Shown piece after piece: positions 8,252-15,915 of a stretch of 64,000 nt of DNA. Both the position numbers and the translations under genes were made by a program. Position 1 is the stretch's first letter, and every line of letters starts with the position of its first letter. The DNA is from CAYGDP01 sp964348665 (GTDB lineage Bacteria > Verrucomicrobiota > Verrucomicrobiia > Palsa-1439 > CAYGDP01). The stretch is from contig CAYGDP010000001.1 of assembly GCA_964348665.1 (NCBI GenBank), positions 124,001 to 188,000 of the forward strand, in the 5' to 3' direction. The notes under the pieces were generated by a model, which did not search any database, was not told where the DNA came from, and worked only from the letters and a program-made list of their open reading frames with translations.

Positions 8252-9112
8252 TCAATGCTGAATCATCGGTTTCGCCGCCGCAGCTTTCCGCCGCTTGCGC
8301 TGCCGCCAAAAAATAACAGCCACGATGACGATGAATGGCGAGAAGTAGAGCACCAGTATCGCCACGCTCATGTAGCCATTGCGCCACGGATGCAACCAGT
8401 CGTAGTGGCCAAGATCATCGTCAACACCCGTGAAACACTTCATCGGACCGTGTTTCCGGATCATTTCCGCTCGCTTGATCCCGATTGTAAGTCCTAGTTC
8501 GGCGCTAATAGAACTTTGATCTTTTTCCATTCGCTTAAGCGCGCGGATGGCTTCTGTGCGACCGGAAATTGATAACCCCATGATTGATGCACCAACCATT
8601 CCCCTTCGCCAAACTTCTTCGTTGCTTATGCCCTCGTAATGCCATGGCAGCTTTTTCGATTTCCAATTTTCATCCTTTGCATTCGCCAAGAGATAGTCTA
8701 AGGCCTTGTCGCTCCCCTTCCCAGCGATATAACCAAGGCCAATATGCGTCATACGTAGCGCTGAAAAAACGTCGGCATTGACCTCCCCATGAAAATCCCG
8801 GTCGAAAAAATTGATGAGGATGTCGGCCTCGCGGTCATCTCCGAGAATACCAAGATAAACAACGACGGTGCTCCATGATTTCTGCTCCTTCGGGTCTTTG
8901 ATCATTTCGAGCAGTGTAGGGATTGCCTTCCGCCCGCAGGAAACGATAGTCTCATAGTTGCCTCCATGCACCCCTGAGTGGCGCACCAACCAACGGATGT
9001 CCCGGTTTTCGCCTTGGGCACAGAGCCGATGCGGGATGCTCAATGTCAAACACGCCACTGCAAGCAGTGCCGCGCGCTCGATAATTTTCATGACTTTTAT
9101 CTCTGAATTCAT
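8252..9112 (-). CDS. Secreted, C-terminally anchored HEAT-like protein
   Basis: A 286-residue protein with an N-terminal signal peptide (ALLAVACLTLSIPHRLCAQ), a helical middle with repeat-like units (AIPTLLEMIKDP, SALRMTHIGLGYIAGK, TEAIRALKRMEKD) resembling HEAT repeats, and one C-terminal membrane helix (SVAILVLYFSPFIVIVAVIF) followed by a basic tail (WRQRKRRK). This predicts a periplasmic helical domain anchored in the inner membrane. The start is ATG 9112 or ATG 9091; neither has a strong ribosome binding site. No enzymatic motif is seen. It lies between two sulfatases and may be a scaffold, but there is no direct evidence. Confidence 0.6.
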   Translation of the reverse strand: MNSEIKVMKIIERAALLAVACLTLSIPHRLCAQGENRDIRWLVRHSGVHGGNYETIVSCGRKAIPTLLEMIKDPKEQKSWSTVVVYLGILGDDREADILINFFDRDFHGEVNADVFSALRMTHIGLGYIAGKGSDKALDYLLANAKDENWKSKKLPWHYEGISNEEVWRRGMVGASIMGLSISGRTEAIRALKRMEKDQSSISAELGLTIGIKRAEMIRKHGPMKCFTGVDDDLGHYDWLHPWRNGYMSVAILVLYFSPFIVIVAVIFWRQRKRRKAAAAKPMIQH

Positions 9113-9236
9113 TTTTCAAATGAGTCTTGCTCAGTCTTGTCAACTGTATTGCTGAAGTCATCCACATCTTTCGGAGAGTACATAATTCGATGAATCGTGG
9201 AGCTTCCGTGGAGTTCGCAATTAGGCGTCGGAAGCT

Positions 9237-10613
9237 TCATTTATTTGGCGCTGGCGCGGCCTTTTTCTTGTTCTTCTTCGGTTGAAGTTGCTCGCGCGGG
9301 GCGGCCGGTGCCGCTTGTTCCGCGTTCCATTTGTCGAACACAGCTCGAAGCTCTTTGACTTTGTCAGGGTGTTCCGCAGAAAGGTCTTTCGATTCACCGA
9401 TATCAGCCGCGAGATTGACGAGAATCGGGTCGGTGACACCGTTCCCTTTCACCAGTTTCCAGTCGCCGTGGTGGATCGCCCATTGCTGTCCGAAGCGCCA
9501 GTAGAGCGTCTCGTGTGGCGCGGCTTTGTGTTCGCCGGTGACGAACGGCAGCAGATTCACGCCGTCCAGTTTCCATTCCGATTTGATTTCCGCGCCCGCG
9601 GCGGCGAGCGCGGTGGGGAGAATATCGAGTTGGATGATGGGAAGATCGTACGTCTTGCCAGCCGGCAAGCGCCCTTTCCATTGGGCGCAGAACGGGACGC
9701 GGACTCCGCCTTCCCATGTCGTTGCTTTGAAACCGCGGAGCGGGCCGTTTTTCGAGGTCGTGCTGTTGGTTGGCCCGCCATTGTCCGAGAAGAAAAAGAT
9801 CAGCGTATTTTCCTCCTGACCCAGCGCGCGGACTTTGGCCAGGATAGAGCCGACTGCGTCGTCCATTGCCGACATCATCGCGGCGAAGGTGCGACGTTTC
9901 GGATCGGTAATCGTGGCGAATCGGTCGAGATATTTTTGGGGGGCTTGGAGCGGCGCGTGTTGCGCGTTGAGCGGTAGATAAAGAAACCACGGGCGGTTTT
10001 TCTCGCGCTCCAGCCAGTCCACCGCGCGTGCCGCGTAAGCATCGGTGGTATAGAAATTGTCCCCCTCGGTTTTTTGCACCTCGATCGAGACGCGAGAGTC
10101 CACAAATTGCGACGGATGAAAAAACGGCGTATTGGCCAGCGTACCGTAAAATTCGTCGAACCCCCGTTTCGTCGGCCGATTTTCGGGCTGATTCCCGAGG
10201 TGCCATTTGCCGATGGCGCAGGTGGCGTAGCCTAGAGATTTCAGGCGGTCAGCGATGGTGGTTTCCTGCAACGACAACCCGCCGCGGTTGGCGACGCTAT
10301 TGAACTCGTGGCCGAACCGCGTCTGGTAGCGGCCCGTCAACAGCCCCGCGCGGGTCGGGCTGCAGTACGGCCCGCTGACGTATCCCTGCGTGAAACGCAC
10401 GCCGTTCTTGGCGATGGAATCAATGTGCGGCGTCGGGATTTCCTTGTTGCCTTGGAATCCAAACTCGCCCCAACCGACGTCGTCGCATAGGATCACGAGA
10501 ATATTTGGCTTGGCGCGCGGTTCCGCCGGAGTCGCCGTAAAAAAGCCGCCGAGCGCGGTCAGCGCGAAAATGATCGCATAACCGTGAAAACGAAATTGGG
10601 AGTAAATTTTCAT
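9237..10613 (-). CDS. Secreted formylglycine sulfatase 3 (S1 family)
   Basis: A 458-residue type I sulfatase with the formylglycine motif CSPTR (Cys about 84), ILCDDVGWGEFG, GKWHLGNQPENRP and FFFSDNGGPTNS. The start is set at ATG 10613 because AAAGGTGG lies just upstream; a start 24 bases earlier lacks it. The signal peptide is near YAIIFALTALGGFFTATPA. It is the closest relative in the window of sulfatase 1 (shared PHIDSIA, GRYQ-RFGHEFN, LDGVNLLPFVTG), suggesting an old duplication. The C-terminus is a Lys/Pro/Ala tail (PKKNKKKAAPAP). An inverted repeat (9199-9208 with 9229-9238) overlaps the stop and may act in 3'-end formation, though it has no T run. Confidence 0.9.
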   Translation of the reverse strand: MKIYSQFRFHGYAIIFALTALGGFFTATPAEPRAKPNILVILCDDVGWGEFGFQGNKEIPTPHIDSIAKNGVRFTQGYVSGPYCSPTRAGLLTGRYQTRFGHEFNSVANRGGLSLQETTIADRLKSLGYATCAIGKWHLGNQPENRPTKRGFDEFYGTLANTPFFHPSQFVDSRVSIEVQKTEGDNFYTTDAYAARAVDWLEREKNRPWFLYLPLNAQHAPLQAPQKYLDRFATITDPKRRTFAAMMSAMDDAVGSILAKVRALGQEENTLIFFFSDNGGPTNSTTSKNGPLRGFKATTWEGGVRVPFCAQWKGRLPAGKTYDLPIIQLDILPTALAAAGAEIKSEWKLDGVNLLPFVTGEHKAAPHETLYWRFGQQWAIHHGDWKLVKGNGVTDPILVNLAADIGESKDLSAEHPDKVKELRAVFDKWNAEQAAPAAPREQLQPKKNKKKAAPAPNK

Positions 10614-10658
10614 AGACCACCTTTGCTTTGCTAACACCAGGTCGAGCGAGAAGTTACA

Positions 10659-10706
10659 TCACTCCGCGTCCTTCACGCAACGAAAACCGTGTTTGGTGCC
10701 CTGCAT
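10659..10706 (-). pseudogene. Relic of an FGE-type gene 3' end
   Basis: On the minus strand this encodes MQGTKHGFRCVKDAE and a stop. GFRCVKD is the C-terminal signature of formylglycine-generating-enzyme-like proteins and matches the end of the intact FGE gene upstream (TNHLGFRCVKDP). Nothing FGE-like precedes it; the stop of the ADP-ribosylglycohydrolase-like gene is 2 bases away. At the DNA level it differs enough from the intact gene to come from another paralogue. Confidence 0.65.
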
Positions 10707-10708
10707 TC

Positions 10709-12301
10709 TTACTCGACTCGCAGGGATTTCCAATAAGCGTTGCCGGCAACACGGTTGGGGATGAGAACCCGCTGATACAGTCGCAATGTGACTTCTTGGC
10801 CGGCAAATGAATCGAGGTTGAGTTGAATCTCCTGCCATTGGCGACCGCCATTCACTTCGCCTTCGATCAATCGGCGGAGCCGTTGCTGATTGTTTACATA
10901 GATACTCAATTCCCACGCGCGACCCGCGTCACAGCCGACTTGAACGCTGAACGAAGGTGTCTTGCCCAGTTTCATTTTTCGGCTGATGACCAGACCCCGC
11001 ACTTCGTCGCGAGGATAGGTGGCCAGCACATCGCCATCGAGGTGGGTGATGCCGCGAATACCGCCGATGCCGCCGCCCCCGCCGCCAAATCCTGCTCGTT
11101 CCAATTTCCAGTCGGGATTCCAATGCGACATCAAATCACCCAACTGAAATAATTCCGCGGGTTGCGTTGCCGGTTTTTGACGCGGGAGAATGAATATATC
11201 TTTCACAATGCGTCCACCATGAGCCACAATGAGTTTTTCTCCGACGGCAGCGGTGCGTCGCGCCAGTTCGGAGATTTTCTCGTCCACCGGCGGCGTCAGT
11301 TTCACGCCGCCCATTTGCGCGCCGACGATACGGTCGCCGAGTTGCGCGACGAGATGCAGTGGCAATGCTTTTCTGCCGCGCATGGCGGCCACGACGGCCA
11401 CGGCGTTCGCCGCGTTGCAATCGGCATCGGTGAAGTCCGCTGCGCGCGCGGCGAGGTTGACCGTTTTTAAAAAATCTCCCTCCCCAAACCAGATGCTCGC
11501 GGCCACGATGCCGCCATTGGGCACCGCGTTGTTGGTGGCGGGATATTCGATGTGCCATCGGTCTTCGACGGCGCTGGCAATTTCCTCGAATCGTTTCCCG
11601 CGCTCGGCTAATGAAATAACGAGATCAAGACATTGACGATAAGGCGAGTCAGGATGGATTAATTGCGCGGCCTTGCGCACGATCGCCTTCGTGTCGGTCT
11701 CGGCGAATCCGAGGCTAACCATTCCCGCCATAAAAACCGCTCCGTCCACGCCTTCCGCGTAGCCGTTGATATGTCCATAGGTTCGCGCGAGCTGTCCGGC
11801 GAGATTCGGCATGGCCGGCGCGATCGCGCCGTAGAGGTCGGCGCTAAATTGCGGACCGATCGTGAACCAGAGTTTGTTGTGGCGCGGATGACCTGAATTG
11901 GGTGGTTTGATTCCTTTCTGCAAATTCAGCCGCGCCTGTTCGCTTGAACCCCACGAGCCGCAATGATTATCGAGCCATTGCTGGCCAAGTTGTTCGACGG
12001 TCATGCCAACACCGAACCGCTCGAAGCCACGCACGGCGCACATCTCGTAATACCAATCGTCATCCACGGGCGCCACTTGGTATCGCTTCGGAAAATCCGT
12101 CAGCCAAACGGTCGAGGCGGCCTGATGCTCGTGCGGCCAGGCAAGAAGCACCGCGATGATCTGCGATTCCCAAATCGCCTGCACGCGGTCGGCATACTCG
12201 GCGCGCGAAAGTTTGACAGTGTCGGCTGCGCGCAAGGGATTCGTTGCGGCGATCAATGTGCAAACTCCGAGGAGGATCCTCACGTGGAGTTTTGCGCTCA
12301 T
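10709..12301 (-). CDS. Secreted ADP-ribosylglycohydrolase-like protein with C-terminal beta domain
   Basis: About 530 residues. A signal peptide (VRILLGVCTLIAATNPLRAA) is followed by a helical domain with ADP-ribosylglycohydrolase-family features: DDDWYYEM near residue 75, GHINGYAEGVDGAVFMAGM, and FTDADCNAANAVAVVAAMRG, the counterpart of the family's G-D-TDC-NAA metal site. The remaining 110-120 residues form a separate beta-rich domain (SIYVNNQQRLRRL, VTLRLYQRV) resembling a carbohydrate-binding module. Secretion and the extra domain argue for a glycan-derived substrate rather than ADP-ribosylated protein. It lies 24 bases behind FGE; ATG 12301 was chosen over GTG 12310. Confidence 0.7.
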   Translation of the reverse strand: MSAKLHVRILLGVCTLIAATNPLRAADTVKLSRAEYADRVQAIWESQIIAVLLAWPHEHQAASTVWLTDFPKRYQVAPVDDDWYYEMCAVRGFERFGVGMTVEQLGQQWLDNHCGSWGSSEQARLNLQKGIKPPNSGHPRHNKLWFTIGPQFSADLYGAIAPAMPNLAGQLARTYGHINGYAEGVDGAVFMAGMVSLGFAETDTKAIVRKAAQLIHPDSPYRQCLDLVISLAERGKRFEEIASAVEDRWHIEYPATNNAVPNGGIVAASIWFGEGDFLKTVNLAARAADFTDADCNAANAVAVVAAMRGRKALPLHLVAQLGDRIVGAQMGGVKLTPPVDEKISELARRTAAVGEKLIVAHGGRIVKDIFILPRQKPATQPAELFQLGDLMSHWNPDWKLERAGFGGGGGGIGGIRGITHLDGDVLATYPRDEVRGLVISRKMKLGKTPSFSVQVGCDAGRAWELSIYVNNQQRLRRLIEGEVNGGRQWQEIQLNLDSFAGQEVTLRLYQRVLIPNRVAGNAYWKSLRVE

Positions 12302-12325
12302 GGAATTCACGGTACGAGTTCGGGT

Positions 12326-13489
12326 TTAAGGGTCTTTCACGCAGCGAAAGCCGAGATGATTCGTTCCCGTGTCGGGAGCGCCTTTCCCGCGGCTGCCGAT
12401 CATATAGCGGGTGCAGTATTCGTAGGTGCAAAGATACGACCCGCCGCGATGCACCCGCTTGGGGACACCCGGCTCGGAGGGGTCAACGCTGTCCTTCGGC
12501 CCTTGCGGATTGCGTGCGACGCCGCCCACCGCGGCCAATTGCTCATAATAATCAGGTTGATACCAATCCGCACACCATTCCCACACGTTGCCCGCCATGT
12601 CGTAGAGTCCATACGGATTGGGAGGAAACTGCGCCACGGGAGCAATGCCGGCGAATCCATCCTCTCCCGTGTCTTTCACGGGAAATTTTCCCTGCCAGAT
12701 ATTCGCCATCCATTTCTGATTGGGTTGCAGTTCGTCGCCCCATGCGTATAACTGGCCGGCCTTCCCTCCGCGCGAGGCAAATTCCCACTCCGCCTCGGTC
12801 GGCAGCCGTTTGCCAGCCCACTTGGCGTACGCGACCGCGTCGTCATGGGAGATATGCACCACGGGATATTTCTCGCGGCCGCCGGTCCCGCTGCCCGCGC
12901 CCTCGGGTTTTCGCCAGCTCGCGCCTTTCTCGTATCGCCACCATTGAAAAAAATCATCCAACGGGACGGGGGCGGTCGTCGGCGTGAACACGATCGAACC
13001 CGCGACCAAATTTTCCGTCGGGACTCCCGGAAAATCTTCGGCGCGCGGCGTCCGCTCGGCCACGGTGACATAGCCGGTCGCCTTCACAAATCGCTCGAAC
13101 TGTTCGTTGGTGACTTCGGTCTTGTCCATCCAAAACCCATCCAGGGAAACCCGATGAATGGGTCGCGCGTCGGGCAATGGATCGCTTCCGCCGCAGACGC
13201 ACCGCGTCGGATCTGTCGCCCCCATCGAGAATTCGCCCCCGGGAATCCACACCATTCCCTCGGGAGCGGCGATGCGTGATTTTTCAGCATTGGCAATCGT
13301 TGGCGCAAACGCGGGCGAGCTGGTTTCCGCCGTCACCTCCCCCGTCGGACGCGACCGTTTCATCCACAACATCGCCGCCATCGTCAACAACACCGCGCTG
13401 AACATCGCAACGAAAATCCAGCGCGAGCGCCGCGGCGGTGGCGCGGGAAGAGGCTTTTCCACAGGGGATTTCGATTTGCGCTTTGACAC
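12326..13489 (-). CDS. Membrane-anchored formylglycine-generating enzyme (sulfatase modifying factor)
   Basis: A 387-residue FGE-sulfatase family protein. The C-terminal catalytic segment has GGSYLCTYEYCTRY: the Cys-x4-Cys pair (about 354 and 359) that binds copper in true FGEs, which separates it from non-catalytic relatives. Other family wording: GMVWIPGGEFSMG, TEVTNEQFERFV, RLPTEAEWEFASRGG, NVWEWCADWY and GFRCVKD at the end. Residues about 23-43 (WIFVAMFSAVLLTMAAMLW) form a membrane anchor behind a basic tail, so the enzyme acts on the periplasmic side. The start is a GTG. It lies 11 bases after sulfatase 4 and within a cluster of four sulfatases, its evident substrates. Confidence 0.9.
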   Translation of the reverse strand: MSKRKSKSPVEKPLPAPPPRRSRWIFVAMFSAVLLTMAAMLWMKRSRPTGEVTAETSSPAFAPTIANAEKSRIAAPEGMVWIPGGEFSMGATDPTRCVCGGSDPLPDARPIHRVSLDGFWMDKTEVTNEQFERFVKATGYVTVAERTPRAEDFPGVPTENLVAGSIVFTPTTAPVPLDDFFQWWRYEKGASWRKPEGAGSGTGGREKYPVVHISHDDAVAYAKWAGKRLPTEAEWEFASRGGKAGQLYAWGDELQPNQKWMANIWQGKFPVKDTGEDGFAGIAPVAQFPPNPYGLYDMAGNVWEWCADWYQPDYYEQLAAVGGVARNPQGPKDSVDPSEPGVPKRVHRGGSYLCTYEYCTRYMIGSRGKGAPDTGTNHLGFRCVKDP

Positions 13490-13500
13490 GAGCCGGGATA

Positions 13501-14895
13501 CTACCGCTGATTGATGCCAGCGTGAAGCTGAATCAATTTCTCGCGGAGCGTCGCAAGACGCTGCGTTTCGCGGGATGAACGATCGGTTTTCTCGCCGAGG
13601 TCATCACGCAGATTGTACAGCTCAAATTTTTCCAGTTTCTCGTCGGCCAGCAATTTCCAGTCGCCGTCGCGGAGCGCGAACTTCATCCCGCCCAACGCGC
13701 GCGGATATTCCCAGTAGAGCGGCTTGGTGCGCGTAAAATCTTCGCCGCGCAACAAAGGCAGAACGTTGACCCCGTCGAGCACTCGATCGGATGGAACTAC
13801 TACCCTTGCCAAATCGCAGAGCGTCGGCAAAAAGTCCACGTTGCCCACCGGCGCATCGCTCACGCGCCCCGCGCGCACCACGCCCGGCCAGCGAACGATG
13901 CCCGGCACACGAATGCCACCCTCATAGAGATGCAACTTACTGGCGCGCAACACGCCCGCCGAGCCGTGGCTGCGCTCCGCGCCTTTGTAGCGATTCAACC
14001 CTTCCGGGCCGTTGTCGCTCGTGAAAATGACGAGCGTATTGTCGGCCAGCTTGGCTTCGTCGAGAAATTGCAGTAACCGCCCAACTCCCGCGTCCATTTG
14101 CGTGACGTTGGCGCGATGCTGCGCTCGTGTCGGCTCCTGCTCGTCCGGATACAGCGCGAGAAATTTTTCGTCCGACGCAATCGGCTCGTGCGGTTCATGA
14201 AACCAGACGCAGAGAAAAAACGGCTGATCGGGCTTCCGCTTCTTCAGCCAACCGATCGCCTCCTCCGCGACAATTCCTGCCGAAAAACCCTCGATCGGGC
14301 CAACCTTTTCGCCATTGCGGATAAAATTGGCCGGATTCTTGTGGCTCGGCCCGGCGTTGTTTTGTGTGGCGAACCAATGATCGAATCCGTGGTCGCCGGG
14401 CGTTGGTTGGGATCCGTCGAGCGTGCTGCTGCAATGCCATTTGCCGGCGAAACACGTCGCGTAGCCCGTGCCCTTCAGCAGCGCGGCAATTGTACGCTCC
14501 TCTTTTTTGAGATGAGTCGGTGTTCTCGGAGGAATCCAATCGTTGATGCCGAGTCGCGCGGGCACGCGTCCCGTCAGAAGCGCGGCGCGCGATGGCGAGC
14601 AGACGGGCAACCCCGCGTAGCAGGCTGTAAGCCGCAGTCCTTGCGACGCCAGTTTATCGAGATGCGGCGTGTGGATTGTCTTCGATCCAAAACAAGCGAC
14701 GTCGCCGTACCCGAGATCATCGGCCAATAACACGACCACGTTCGGGCGTTCCGCGCCGAACGAGGAAACTCCAAATCCCAAACTCCAAACTCCAAGAAAA
14801 AAACAAATCCCAAGCACCAATCTTCTGCTTCGTGGATTGGAGTTTGAAAATTGGAGTTTCTCTGGGGTTTGGGGTTTGGGATTTGTGGTTTTCAT
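13501..14895 (-). CDS. Secreted formylglycine sulfatase 4 (S1 family)
   Basis: A 464-residue type I sulfatase with the motif CSPSR (Cys about 99); Ser in the third position is allowed. LLADDLGYGDVACFG, GKWHCSSTLDG and IFTSDNGPEGLNR complete the active-site regions. The ATG at 14895 overlaps the stop of the reductoisomerase-like gene as ATGA and has GGGAAG upstream; a longer frame is rejected. Residues 1-22 (TTNPKPQTPEKLQFSNSN) and the signal-peptide core (FFLGVWSLGFGVSSFGA) are encoded by dispersed-repeat DNA shared with sulfatase 1, although the catalytic domains are not close. FGE follows immediately, so enzyme and activator are probably made together. Confidence 0.9.
   Translation of the reverse strand: MKTTNPKPQTPEKLQFSNSNPRSRRLVLGICFFLGVWSLGFGVSSFGAERPNVVVLLADDLGYGDVACFGSKTIHTPHLDKLASQGLRLTACYAGLPVCSPSRAALLTGRVPARLGINDWIPPRTPTHLKKEERTIAALLKGTGYATCFAGKWHCSSTLDGSQPTPGDHGFDHWFATQNNAGPSHKNPANFIRNGEKVGPIEGFSAGIVAEEAIGWLKKRKPDQPFFLCVWFHEPHEPIASDEKFLALYPDEQEPTRAQHRANVTQMDAGVGRLLQFLDEAKLADNTLVIFTSDNGPEGLNRYKGAERSHGSAGVLRASKLHLYEGGIRVPGIVRWPGVVRAGRVSDAPVGNVDFLPTLCDLARVVVPSDRVLDGVNVLPLLRGEDFTRTKPLYWEYPRALGGMKFALRDGDWKLLADEKLEKFELYNLRDDLGEKTDRSSRETQRLATLREKLIQLHAGINQR
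14754..14890. repeat. TTGGAGTTTGG-type dispersed repeat in the 5' end of sulfatase 4
   Basis: On the minus strand a block with CCCAAACCCCAAACCCC and CCAATTTTCAAACTCC is followed after about 30 bases by CTTGGAGTTTGGAGTTTGGG, so the segment is a long imperfect inverted repeat. Its distal part matches 5961-6004 in sulfatase 1. The repeat lies wholly inside the coding frame and encodes the first 45 or so residues. Confidence 0.7.
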
Positions 14896-15899
14896 TTTCT
14901 TCCCAACTGTTTGAAGAATCTTTGTTCCGCTTTCGCGTGTGCTGTAGCCCGCACCGCGCGCCAGCGTCGGTGAAATGCCGGCAGACCGCACGCTTGCTCG
15001 GCGCTCCATTCCCGTGCGAAGCGTCCGTTGCGGATTCCCGCCATCGCCGCGCGAAGGCGCTTTCGAAAGGCGTCGTCCAGGTAGGTTTCACCTCGCGTGA
15101 GCTGGCCGTACTGACTGGTGTGCGAATGAATCTCGAGTTGCTCGAACAATCCATCGCGAGCGATGGCGTGACCCATCTCGCCGAGTTCCCCCGACGCATA
15201 GAGTTCCAGAATGGCTGCTTCGGGCGAGATTCCCGCGCGCACCATTTCTTCGTAGCTTACCCGCAGCAGAAAAAGCATAATGCCAGCCCACCCCTGTTCG
15301 CTGAATAAATCCGCCAGCGTTTCCTCGCGTGCGCTCGAGCGCAACGCGCAGCCGCCCGGACGAAATGCTCCGATTGCCTTGCAAAGCGCCAATAAAGTTT
15401 TTCGCGCATTTCCGCTCGCATCCTGCTCGACCGACGCCATCACCGGCACGCCTCGGCCGGCTTCGAACAATTCGCGCACGCCCCGTCCGACCATCCGCGG
15501 AGCGAGCATCAGCGCGTCCATATCGTTTCGTGGACGGATGAATCGGTAACAAAGATTGTATCCACTGGCGAACACGACCGTGTAGCCGCTTTTAGCATTT
15601 GGCTCGATTTCCTCGCGCCAAACTTTCGGCGCGATCTCATCAGGTAAAAGCATGAACCCAATGTCGGAGCGTCGCGTAGCTTCCGCGATGTTCATGACGG
15701 GAAAACCATCACGCTTTGCCTGTCGCCAAGCCGCGTCACGAATGTTCCCGACGATCACGCGCAGCCCGCTGTCGCGATAATTGAGCGCCTGCGCCCGGCC
15801 TTGATTGCCGTAGCCGAGAATCGCCACCGTCTTGGTTTTCAGCGGCGCTAGCGTCACGCCGCGCGCGGAAAAGAAAATGTTTTTCATCGGGACTGTCAT
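14892..15899 (-). CDS. Divergent ketol-acid reductoisomerase-like protein
   Basis: A 335-residue protein with the fold of IlvC, which in branched-chain amino acid synthesis reduces acetohydroxy acids with NADPH. The Rossmann motif GYGNQG (about 29-34) and LLPDE, DASG and DLFSEQ are conserved. However, the catalytic His (AHG in IlvC) is Ser (ASG, about 112), and the second metal-binding Glu of E-x3-E is Ser (ELYAS, about 232-236). It also lacks the usual YFECLHE wording. It is therefore probably not a normal KARI and may act on another 2-keto or hydroxy acid. Start ATG 15899 or 15887. Its stop overlaps the start of sulfatase 4. No other ilv gene is nearby. Confidence 0.7.
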   Translation of the reverse strand: MTVPMKNIFFSARGVTLAPLKTKTVAILGYGNQGRAQALNYRDSGLRVIVGNIRDAAWRQAKRDGFPVMNIAEATRRSDIGFMLLPDEIAPKVWREEIEPNAKSGYTVVFASGYNLCYRFIRPRNDMDALMLAPRMVGRGVRELFEAGRGVPVMASVEQDASGNARKTLLALCKAIGAFRPGGCALRSSAREETLADLFSEQGWAGIMLFLLRVSYEEMVRAGISPEAAILELYASGELGEMGHAIARDGLFEQLEIHSHTSQYGQLTRGETYLDDAFRKRLRAAMAGIRNGRFAREWSAEQACGLPAFHRRWRAVRATAHAKAEQRFFKQLGRK

Positions 15900-15915
15900 T
15901 TCCGGATTATTGATG

